Positions 1 through 6,985 of a stretch of 7,246 nt of DNA are shown piece after piece; the first letter of the stretch is position 1; every line of letters starts with the position of its first letter. This DNA comes from Phycisphaerales bacterium (lineage in GTDB: Bacteria; Planctomycetota; Phycisphaerae; Tepidisphaerales; Tepidisphaeraceae), in the NCBI GenBank assembly GCA_028288775.1, contig JAQGHP010000493.1, forward strand, positions 1 to 7,246, written 5' to 3'. The position numbers and the translations under genes are program-made. Under the pieces are notes generated by a model that saw only the letters and a program-made list of their open reading frames with translations, searched no databases and was not told where the DNA came from.

Positions 1-101
1 ATCCACAAGATGGGGCGTTAACGGGATGGTTTGACAGTGAGACACGGGCGTGCCCGAGGCGTCGGTTCGCTCAAGCACTCGGGAAGAAGAGTTGAACCTC
101 C

Positions 102-311
102 AAGCCGCGAAGACGCCAAGGGGGACGGGGAGAATTGAACGCAGAGACGCAGAGACGCCGAGGTAGGAGGGAGAGAGAAGGTAAAGTGCGTTCTCGGTGC
201 TTCGGGACAAGCCAGCATTCCCCCCATTTAATCTCTCCGCGTTTTTCCTCTGCGCCTCGGCGTCTCTGCGTTCCATTCTGTCCGTTCCCCCCTGGCGACT
301 TGGCGATTCAA
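102..311. repeat. Large imperfect inverted repeat built from CGCAGAGACGC/CGCCAAG-type intergenic repeat units
   Basis: Two arms of about 60 bases face each other around a centre of about 85 bases. The left arm (102-163) has the order CGCGAAGACGCCAAGG, a G-rich stretch, AGAATTGAACGCAGAGACGC, then GCAGAGACGCCGAGG. The reverse complement of the right arm (about 249-311) has the same order: CGCCAAGTCGCCAGG, G-rich stretch, AGAATGGAACGCAGAGACGC, CCGAGG. The longest perfect match is 17 bp, 147-163 against 255-271. The left arm also has an internal tandem of CGCAGAGA. I recognise the unit type as a family scattered in planctomycete and verrucomicrobial intergenic DNA. Its function is unknown to me. 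It could be a REP-like element, a relic of a non-autonomous mobile element, or a transcribed structured RNA. Short frames across it translate to peptides such as SASLRLCV, which I regard as spurious. Confidence 0.7.
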
Positions 312-584
312 TTCCACTTCCAGATTGCTCAAGCGGCGTAGCGCTTCAGGCACCCCTCCGTGGTTCCGTGTCTTCGTCGTGAGTCTCCCCGAAATTTAAC
401 TCTTCCCATCGACGCAATTATTAGACGACGTATTCATTCACACCCGATCCCCTTGCTGCCGCCCATTTCCCCTTTGCGGGCTGTTCCAAATGTGCGGCCA
501 AAATTCCGCGATTTTCGCGTTTGACTTCGCAAAAAACATTTCTGTCAAGTCCAGATTCTCTGATGGCGGGCCGATGCCAGAGTC
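312..584 (+). other. Gene-free leader region upstream of the GH16 gene
   Basis: No credible coding frame is visible here; the long minus-strand frame entering from position 1160 is a shadow of the GH16 gene. The first part (about 331-390), read on the reverse strand, gives GACACGGAACCACGGAGGGG followed by GCCTGAAGCGCTACGCC. This resembles another type of dispersed intergenic repeat. The second part (about 395-584) is more AT-rich than the genes around it and probably carries the promoter and 5' untranslated region of the GH16 gene. Confidence 0.5.
507..526 (+). promoter_or_regulatory. Candidate promoter/operator: CGCG-ATTTT-CGCG inverted repeat followed by TTGACT
   Basis: CGCG (507-510), ATTTT, CGCG (516-519) forms a small inverted repeat. 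It is followed directly by TTGACT (521-526), a 5-of-6 match to a sigma-70 -35 element, and an A6 run. No convincing -10 hexamer sits 16-18 bases downstream: the best, TCAAGT, matches 3 of 6. The promoter call is therefore weak. A similar CGCG-TTTT-CGCG repeat lies upstream of the pseudopilin gene at 3335-3346, which is why this one is recorded. Confidence 0.25.
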
Positions 585-590
585 AGGAGG
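585..590 (+). promoter_or_regulatory. Shine-Dalgarno site of the GH16 gene
   Basis: AGGAGG lies 9 bases before the ATG at 600. It is a full match to the anti-Shine-Dalgarno core. It fixes the start at 600 rather than at the other in-frame codons downstream, and it places the LEGRRLLS motif at residues 24-31. Confidence 0.8.
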
Positions 591-599
591 ATCATTATT

Positions 600-2126
600 A
601 TGGGCATTACGATTACACATGCGTCGTCGGGCCGTTCCGGCGATTTTGCCTACCCCGCCTTCGAGACCCTCGAAGGCCGGCGCCTCTTGTCTGTGACCCC
701 TGTTGCCCCGGTCGTTCATCCGGTGCATCACGCCAAGCCCGTCCCCGTCGTGCATCAGCCGAAGGTGCATCACAAGAAGGGCACGTCGGCAACCCCCACC
801 CTGGGCTCGTCCGGCAGCACGACGACCGTCCTGGGTGAAGTCGCCGCTCTGCCCGTGCAGACGGACCCCGGCGCGGCTGTCACGGGGTTGATGTTGGTCA
901 ACGCCGTTACCGGCGCTGACATCGAACCCCTTACCGACGGGATGACGATCAACCTCGCGACGTTGCCGGCAAAACTCAGCGTCCGCGCGTATGTCAACGG
1001 GGCAACCCGTAGCGTGAAGTTCGGCTACGACGCCAACACCCGGTTTCATGTTGACAACTCCGTCCCCTTTTCGTTCCTGGGCGACAGTGGCCTGACACAT
1101 TACCGGGCCTGGACCCCCACGTTTGGGCCGCACACCTTGTCGGCGACGGCGTACACGCACCGCTACGCGCAGGGAACTGCCGGGGCGACGACCACGATTA
1201 ATTTTACAGTGACGAACGAGCCGCTGGCGGCGTTGCCTCCGGTCGATCCCACGCCGACCCCGACTCCTACTCCGACACCTACTCCGACGCCGACGCCGAC
1301 ACCTACTCCGACGCCGACGCCAACTCCGACACCTACTCCGACGCCAACCCCGACGCCAACACCTACTCCGACTCCGACGCCCACACCGACTCCCGGCGCA
1401 TCTTCGCCGCCGATCGCGGGCACGTGGAATCAGATTTTCGCCGACGAGTTTAACACGGCGCCGTCGTCGAATACCTACGTGAACTCCATGTGGGGCGCCA
1501 CCCAGTTCTCGGGTGAACTTGAGAACTACAGCCCCAGTGCCGTGAGCGTCTCAAACGGTATCCTCAATCTGACGGCGACCAACCAGCCGTCGGGCGGGAT
1601 GCCCTATACGAGCGGCCAGATTGACACCGGCGGCGTCGCCGGCGTTACTCCGCCCGGCTTTTCGTTTACGTACGGCTACATCGAGGCGAGCATCAAAATG
1701 CCCGCCGGCAAGGGCCTCTGGCCCGCGTTTTGGATGATGCCGACGCCCGACGCCAACGGCAACTACCGCGACGGCCAGGGCGAAATCGACATCATGGAAT
1801 TCCTCGGCGACGCGGTCACGCGCGATGAAGTTCACCTCCATCGCAACGGCACCACCGGCAAGTCGGTGGATACCGGCATCGACCTCACCCAGCAATTTCA
1901 CACCTATGGCGTCGATTGGGAGCCCGACCACCTGACCTACTACTTCGATGGAAAGGCGGTCTACACCATCACGGACACGACGAGAATCCCGAGCGTGGCC
2001 GAGTACTTCATCCTCAACTTGGCCGTCGGCGACGCCAACTCCTGGCCCGGCGCGCCCGATAGCAGCACCGCCTTCCCGGCCACAATGCAGGTGGACTACG
2101 TCCACGTCTGGCAGAAGGCGGCGTAA
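600..2126 (+). CDS. Exported modular glycoside hydrolase family 16 protein (beta-glucanase/laminarinase-like)
   Basis: This 508-residue protein probably cleaves beta-1,3(-1,4)-glucans outside the cytoplasm. Its N-terminus has no hydrophobic signal peptide but carries FETLEGRRLLS (residues 21-31), resembling the LEPR-XLL motif of large exported planctomycete proteins. Residues 32-60 are rich in Pro, Val, Lys and His (six His between 40 and 58). Residues about 92-206 look like an Ig-like beta-sandwich module (ends in NFTVTN). Residues 217-265 are an uninterrupted Pro-Thr repeat, a flexible linker. Residues about 275-506 are the GH16 jelly roll, with GLWPAFWMMP (372-381) and the active-site motif GEIDIMEFLG. 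E395 is the predicted nucleophile, D397 the assisting residue and E400 the acid/base; the ExDxxE spacing is that of the laminarinase-type branch. The end (LNLAVGD, SWPG, VDYVHVWQ) also matches GH16. It appears to be a single-gene transcript, with a strong ribosome site upstream and a terminator downstream. The family is certain; the substrate is inferred and could be another beta-glucan or galactan. Confidence 0.93.
   Translation: MGITITHASSGRSGDFAYPAFETLEGRRLLSVTPVAPVVHPVHHAKPVPVVHQPKVHHKKGTSATPTLGSSGSTTTVLGEVAALPVQTDPGAAVTGLMLVNAVTGADIEPLTDGMTINLATLPAKLSVRAYVNGATRSVKFGYDANTRFHVDNSVPFSFLGDSGLTHYRAWTPTFGPHTLSATAYTHRYAQGTAGATTTINFTVTNEPLAALPPVDPTPTPTPTPTPTPTPTPTPTPTPTPTPTPTPTPTPTPTPTPTPTPTPTPGASSPPIAGTWNQIFADEFNTAPSSNTYVNSMWGATQFSGELENYSPSAVSVSNGILNLTATNQPSGGMPYTSGQIDTGGVAGVTPPGFSFTYGYIEASIKMPAGKGLWPAFWMMPTPDANGNYRDGQGEIDIMEFLGDAVTRDEVHLHRNGTTGKSVDTGIDLTQQFHTYGVDWEPDHLTYYFDGKAVYTITDTTRIPSVAEYFILNLAVGDANSWPGAPDSSTAFPATMQVDYVHVWQKAA
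1248..1394 (+). repeat. In-frame hexanucleotide repeat encoding the Pro-Thr linker
   Basis: Twenty-four consecutive six-base units of the form CCN-ACN plus one final CCC encode alternating Pro and Thr. Codons vary at third positions, so the DNA repeat is degenerate while the protein repeat is perfect. A higher-order pattern is visible. The 18-mer CCGACACCTACTCCGACG recurs at 1272, 1296 and 1326, and CCTACT recurs at 1266, 1278, 1302, 1332 and 1362, settling on a 30-base spacing. This suggests growth by duplication of multi-unit blocks. The minus strand reads as a Gly-Val repeat, which is a shadow. Confidence 0.9.
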
Positions 2127-2153
2127 GTTCGACTTTCGTGCCCCCCATTGCCG

Positions 2154-2191
2154 CGAACGGCCCCGGAGGATTCCGGGGCCGTTCGTGTTTT
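2154..2191 (+). terminator. Rho-independent terminator of the GH16 gene
   Basis: CGAACGGCCCCGG (2154-2166) and CCGGGGCCGTTCG (2173-2185) form a perfect 13-bp stem, extendable by one A-T pair to leave a GGAT loop. TGTTTT follows. It begins 28 bases after the stop codon of the GH16 gene. The opposite strand has no T-run after the hairpin, so I call it for the plus strand only, though the hairpin could also slow minus-strand transcription leaving the small membrane protein gene. Confidence 0.88.
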
Positions 2192-2225
2192 GGCAAAATA
2201 TCGATTTAGGATGTGCGGGTGGCCA

Positions 2226-2411
2226 TTAGCGGGTTGTGCTATGGCCTTGGGAAGTGGCTGGGTCGTGTGGGAGCGGAGCAACCGGAAATCCCGCCTGCAT
2301 CTCACGACTTCGCGACCGACGGCCCAAAAAATAGCCGATCGCGATTCCAATTCCCAACCCGAAGCCAGTTCCGCCGATGAGCATGACGAACAGGGGCGTT
2401 AATAACAACAT
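2226..2411 (-). CDS. Small single-pass membrane protein of unknown function
   Basis: This 61-residue frame is short, but it has a well-placed ribosome site (GGAGG, 8 bases before the ATG) and a coherent protein layout. Residues 1-30 are strongly hydrophobic and glycine-rich, with one predicted membrane helix at about 7-29 containing a GFGLGIGIAIG glycine-zipper-like pattern. A basic block RRSRSR (31-36) would keep the C-terminus in the cytoplasm. A polar Pro/His/Ser/Thr-rich tail of 25 residues follows. I do not recognise a family. It is the third gene on the minus strand, 105 bases after the pseudopilin gene, so it could share that transcript or have its own promoter in the gap. The main doubt is its size: a chance frame with this helix and a ribosome site is possible but not likely. 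Confidence 0.55.
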   Translation of the reverse strand: MLLLTPLFVMLIGGTGFGLGIGIAIGYFLGRRSRSREMQAGFPVAPLPHDPATSQGHSTTR

Positions 2412-2419
2412 ACGATTCG

Positions 2420-2424
2420 CCTCC
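2420..2424 (-). promoter_or_regulatory. Shine-Dalgarno site of the small membrane protein gene
   Basis: Read on the minus strand this is GGAGG, 8 bases before the ATG at 2411. It is the main reason to treat the 61-residue frame as a real gene. Confidence 0.55.
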
Positions 2425-2516
2425 GCGAAGGATGTTCCTGTCTGAAGTTCCCCCTATTGCAATTTGATTCCCAATTCCTGCCTCACAATCACGGCCATCT
2501 ATTGTGCCGCCTGTCT

Positions 2517-3261
2517 TCAATACAGAGGATCGCAATGCTTCGGGTCGTGCGCGTAACTGCGCGGCACATACGCGGCATGCCCGTCACAAAACGCCCCGTT
2601 GCCCCGGCGGTCGGCGTTGGGGATCGGGCTTCCGGCGGCAGCGCCAACCAAATCGGGCTCGACGCGCTTGCGGTCGTGGCGAATCGAGAGCCAGTCGGGG
2701 CCGGGGAACCATGTTGAGCCTCCCCAGCCCCCCGCCGCCCAATATCCGTCGTTGATCGTGCGCTCGTCCTCCTCCACCAGAAAGATTTTCTCGGCGGGTG
2801 AACGCACCTGCGTGAGTTTCAGCTTGGTATTCGTGCCGTCGAACATCGCGTTCATGTCGTAGCTGAACGGATACGCGAACGGGCTGGCAATAAGGCGGTT
2901 CTCCCAGTTGTCAGACGGGCAGCGGAGGAGGGTACGAAGGCCGTCATCTCGCGAGCCGATGTAGCGGGCGAATGGGCGATTGGTTAATGTCGCGACCGGA
3001 GATCCAATAAAGCCAATCCTCCGGCTCCCGCGGCCGGCCCGGAGCGGGCTCGAATGGCGCGGCGGATGGGTACTGACTGTGGTTCTCGTCCAAGTACATG
3101 ATGAACGCCATGGAGAGTTGCCGCAGGTTGCTCAGGCACTTCACCTGGTTCGCATTTTCCCGCGCCCGCGCAAGGGCCGGCAACAGGATCGCTACCAGCA
3201 CGGCGATAATGCCGATCACGACGAGCAACTCGACGAGCGTGAACGCGCGGGGTTTTCGCAT
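2517..3261 (-). pseudogene. Frameshifted pseudopilin-like protein (type II secretion/DUF1559-type, H-X9-DG family)
   Basis: The 5' part, read from the ATG at 3261, gives MRKPRAFTLVELLVVIG. This is a prepilin leader with a predicted cleavage A6|F7, Glu at mature position 5, and one helix to about residue 30. CLSNLRQL and MYLDENHSQYP follow, typical of the planctomycete family. The frame is lost after WLYWISGRDINQSPI and stops at 2944-2946. One frame over, the protein continues as ARYIGSRDDG, RCPSDNWENR, SYDMNAMFDG and ends with GNGAFCDGHAAY, the family's C-terminal DG motif; the usual His ten residues before it is Ala here. Dropping one base near 2970 (a C on the coding strand) restores SPIARYIG and a 247-residue protein of normal length. 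GAGG lies 6 bases before the ATG at 3261, so I prefer this start to the in-frame ATGs at 3273 and 3354. A possible -10 (TATGAT, 3303-3298) lies upstream. Both halves are otherwise intact, so the frameshift is recent or a sequencing error. Confidence 0.85.
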
Positions 3262-3334
3262 GGAAATCCTCATCGGGATCGGAAGTGTCCCCAAGGGATC
3301 ATAAGCGAAAGCGACTACGCATGCGCCGGTTTTG

Positions 3335-3346
3335 CGCGAAAACGCG
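3335..3346 (-). promoter_or_regulatory. CGCG-TTTT-CGCG inverted repeat upstream of the pseudopilin gene
   Basis: On the minus strand this reads CGCGTTTTCGCG, 73 bases before the pseudopilin start codon. The GH16 gene has CGCGATTTTCGCG 80 bases before its start. The pairing of motif and distance suggests a possible shared operator, but a four-base arm is short and could arise by chance in GC-rich DNA. Confidence 0.2.
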
Positions 3347-3473
3347 TACCACATCGGTCTAACACCACGATACTATTGCATTACCGCAGCTCTCATTGGC
3401 CACCAGGCCATTCTCTCGGCACAGTACGAGGGAGAGGGCACCGAGCGGGAATCAGCGATGTAGTGCGAAGTAA

Positions 3474-5120
3474 CTACGAAATCATCCCGCGCAAACGGTG
3501 GGCGCAGGTGACGGCGAGCGATCCGTCCCCTACGGCAAATCCCACGCGCTTTGTCGAACCCGAGCGGATGTCGCCCGCGGCCAGCACGCCGGGCAGACAC
3601 GTTTCCAGCGGGCAGGGGTCGCGATCCGTGCGCGGCCACGCGCCGGTGCGGACCACTTCGGTGCCGGTGAGGAGGTAGCCGAGTTTGTCGCGCGCGATGG
3701 AATCGGGGAGCCAGGCGGCGGCCGGTTCAGCGCCGATGAAAACGAAAACCCCGCCGCAGGGCATTGTCGTGACTTCGCCCGAGAGGTTGTTCTTGAGGTC
3801 GAGCATCTCGACGTGGCGCTGGCCGCGGACTGCCGTGATCTCCGTGTTCTCATGCACCACGATGTTCGGCGTGGCGCGGATGCGGCTGGAAAGGTACTCG
3901 GACATGCCCGAGCCGAAATCGCGGCGGACGAGCACATGAACCCGGCGGCGTGGACTGCAGCCCGCGAGGAACACCGCCGCTTGACCGGCGGAATTGCCCC
4001 CGCCGACGACGGCCACGTCGCCCGCATCATAGAGATGGGCCTCGACCGTGGTGCAGACATAATGGACTCCCCCACCTTCGAAACGGTCGGCGCCTTCGGC
4101 CTCCAGCTTGCGCCAGCGGACGCCGGTGGCGATCAAGACAACCGGGGCGCGGATCGTCGCACCGCAATCGAGGTGCAGCGTGTGAGCCGCGCCCGGCGTC
4201 GTAGCGGGCTCGATGCGCTGCACGGAAACCGGGGCGGCCATCGCCGCCCCAAATCGCAACATTTGCAGCGAGCCGCGGGTGGCCAATTCGGTGCCCGAAA
4301 GGCCGGCGGGGAAGCCGATGAAGTTCTCGATCCGCGACGATCCGCCCGCTTGCCCGCCCGGACCCAGGCGGTCGAGGACAATGGTGGAGAGCCCTTCGGA
4401 GGCCGCGTACACCGCCGCGGCGATTCCCGCAGGGCCGGCGCCGATGATTGCAAAATCCACATCCCGATCGGGGCACGCCCGCCAGATTCCCGCGGCTTTT
4501 GCCAACTCGTGGAGCGAAGGGTTGAGCAGCACCTGGCCATTGCCGCACTCGATCACCGGCGATTTCCGCGGGGAGCCGAAGGCGACGAGCAGCGCTTTCC
4601 CTTCCTCCTTCTCCGGGTCGAACCAGGTGAAGGGGACGAAATTCTTGTAGAGGAATTCACGGACGACGTTGGTGTCCTTGCAACGCCCCGGCCCGATGAC
4701 CTTCAGCCCCAGCACGCCCGACCGCGAAAGCAATTCACGGCGAAGGGTGAAGGCGACCATGAACTTTTCACTGAACCGCGGGACGCGGTTGAGTAGCTCG
4801 CGCAGGCAGTTCCCCGGGACGCGCAGAACGCGCGTCGGCCCGCGCGCGACGACGGTGACGATGACCGGTCGCCGGGTGATCAGGTCGATGTCGCCTGTGA
4901 ATGTTCCCGGCACGTGTGTGACGACGACGCGGTTGCCGTCGGTGGGATTCCGTACGTCGAGCAACCCGGACTCGATGACAAACAGATCGACGTCGGCGTC
5001 GCCGGCGCGGAAGGCCGTCTGGCCGTCGGCAAGGTCCTCCACCGTCCCGAGCGGTCGGATGAGGCGCAGTTCTTCTTCGGTGAGCGTGGGGAATGCGGAA
5101 TCTTCCATTGCTATGGACAC
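3474..5120 (-). CDS. Cyclic-nucleotide-binding-domain/thioredoxin-reductase-like FAD oxidoreductase fusion
   Basis: This is a 548-residue cytoplasmic flavoprotein. Residues about 8-125 form a cyclic-nucleotide-binding-like domain, residues about 136-212 a thioredoxin/glutaredoxin-like segment, and residues about 221-545 a two-dinucleotide-domain reductase of thioredoxin reductase type. FAD binding is shown by GAGPAG (227-232), GGQAGGSSRIENFIGFP (255-271), ATG (331-333) and GVLAAGDIR (511-519). NAD(P)H binding is shown by GGGNSAGQ (373-380). The CxxC redox pair of true thioredoxin reductases is absent; its place holds C356-T-T-V359, as in other members of this fusion family that I know. The phosphate-binding cassette (GDIDLITRRPVIVTVVA) lacks the usual Arg-Ser/Thr-Ala. 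It is therefore probably an NAD(P)H-dependent flavin reductase with an unknown acceptor and doubtful cyclic nucleotide binding. I chose GTG at 5120 because AAGGAG lies 7 bases upstream. The first ATG (5108) is too far from that site, and ATGs at 5150 and 5231 lack one. It is divergent from ettA. Confidence 0.9.
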   Translation of the reverse strand: MSIAMEDSAFPTLTEEELRLIRPLGTVEDLADGQTAFRAGDADVDLFVIESGLLDVRNPTDGNRVVVTHVPGTFTGDIDLITRRPVIVTVVARGPTRVLRVPGNCLRELLNRVPRFSEKFMVAFTLRRELLSRSGVLGLKVIGPGRCKDTNVVREFLYKNFVPFTWFDPEKEEGKALLVAFGSPRKSPVIECGNGQVLLNPSLHELAKAAGIWRACPDRDVDFAIIGAGPAGIAAAVYAASEGLSTIVLDRLGPGGQAGGSSRIENFIGFPAGLSGTELATRGSLQMLRFGAAMAAPVSVQRIEPATTPGAAHTLHLDCGATIRAPVVLIATGVRWRKLEAEGADRFEGGGVHYVCTTVEAHLYDAGDVAVVGGGNSAGQAAVFLAGCSPRRRVHVLVRRDFGSGMSEYLSSRIRATPNIVVHENTEITAVRGQRHVEMLDLKNNLSGEVTTMPCGGVFVFIGAEPAAAWLPDSIARDKLGYLLTGTEVVRTGAWPRTDRDPCPLETCLPGVLAAGDIRSGSTKRVGFAVGDGSLAVTCAHRLRGMIS

Positions 5121-5296
5121 GGGTTGTCTCCTTCGATACGTCCCTCCCATGAGATGAGAGGCGCTAGTCCGGCGACATTGTAGCCTCTTCTGCCGCGCGA
5201 TTATTTCCGATACGCAAACATGACCTATCATGCTCCCCGGGCAGCCGGTAAAATCCGCCCCCTTTAACTGACGCGAAACCCACGAGCCCGCAAATT
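5121..5296. promoter_or_regulatory. Divergent intergenic region between the flavoprotein gene and ettA
   Basis: These 176 bases must hold the promoters of both flanking genes. On the plus strand, TAAAAT at 5249-5254 is a 5-of-6 match to a -10 element, 42 bases before the ettA start, but no good -35 element lies 16-18 bases upstream. No Shine-Dalgarno site is visible before the ettA ATG. On the minus strand, the AAGGAG of the flavoprotein gene lies at 5133-5128. I see no long inverted repeat or operator. Confidence 0.3.
5128..5133 (-). promoter_or_regulatory. Shine-Dalgarno site deciding the GTG start of the flavoprotein
   Basis: Read on the minus strand this is AAGGAG. It is 7 bases before GTG at 5120 and 19 bases before the ATG at 5108, so it supports the GTG start. 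Confidence 0.65.

Positions 5297-6985
<1,689 letters not shown>

Noticed and set aside
18..382. Several 60-70 residue frames on both strands at the left edge
   Set aside because: They translate the AGAGACGC repeat arms into peptides such as SASLRLCV and RRLCV, which are typical spurious products of this repeat, and they have no ribosome sites.
438..1160. 240-residue minus-strand frame over the start of the GH16 gene
   Set aside because: It lies opposite the N-terminal half of a convincing gene, starts without a ribosome site and has no recognisable domain.
1248..1394. Possible CRISPR-like array because of regularly repeating words
   Set aside because: The repeat is a continuous in-frame six-base coding repeat with no spacers of distinct sequence.
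1163..1423. Gly-Val repeat protein on the minus strand
   Set aside because: It is the antisense reading of the Pro-Thr linker repeat.
2484..2506. CACAAT/ATTGTG hairpin between the pseudopilin and small protein genes as a terminator
   Set aside because: The stem is only 6 bp with an 11-base loop, AT-rich, and no T-run follows on the minus strand.
2517..2855. A separate 112-residue gene starting at 2855
   Set aside because: Its sequence continues upstream without a break as the C-terminal half of the pseudopilin; the Met is internal and lacks a ribosome site.
3498..4796. 432-residue plus-strand frame opposite the flavoprotein gene
   Set aside because: It is antisense to a gene with clear FAD and NAD(P)H motifs, its composition is Arg/Gly/Ala-rich, and no domain is visible.
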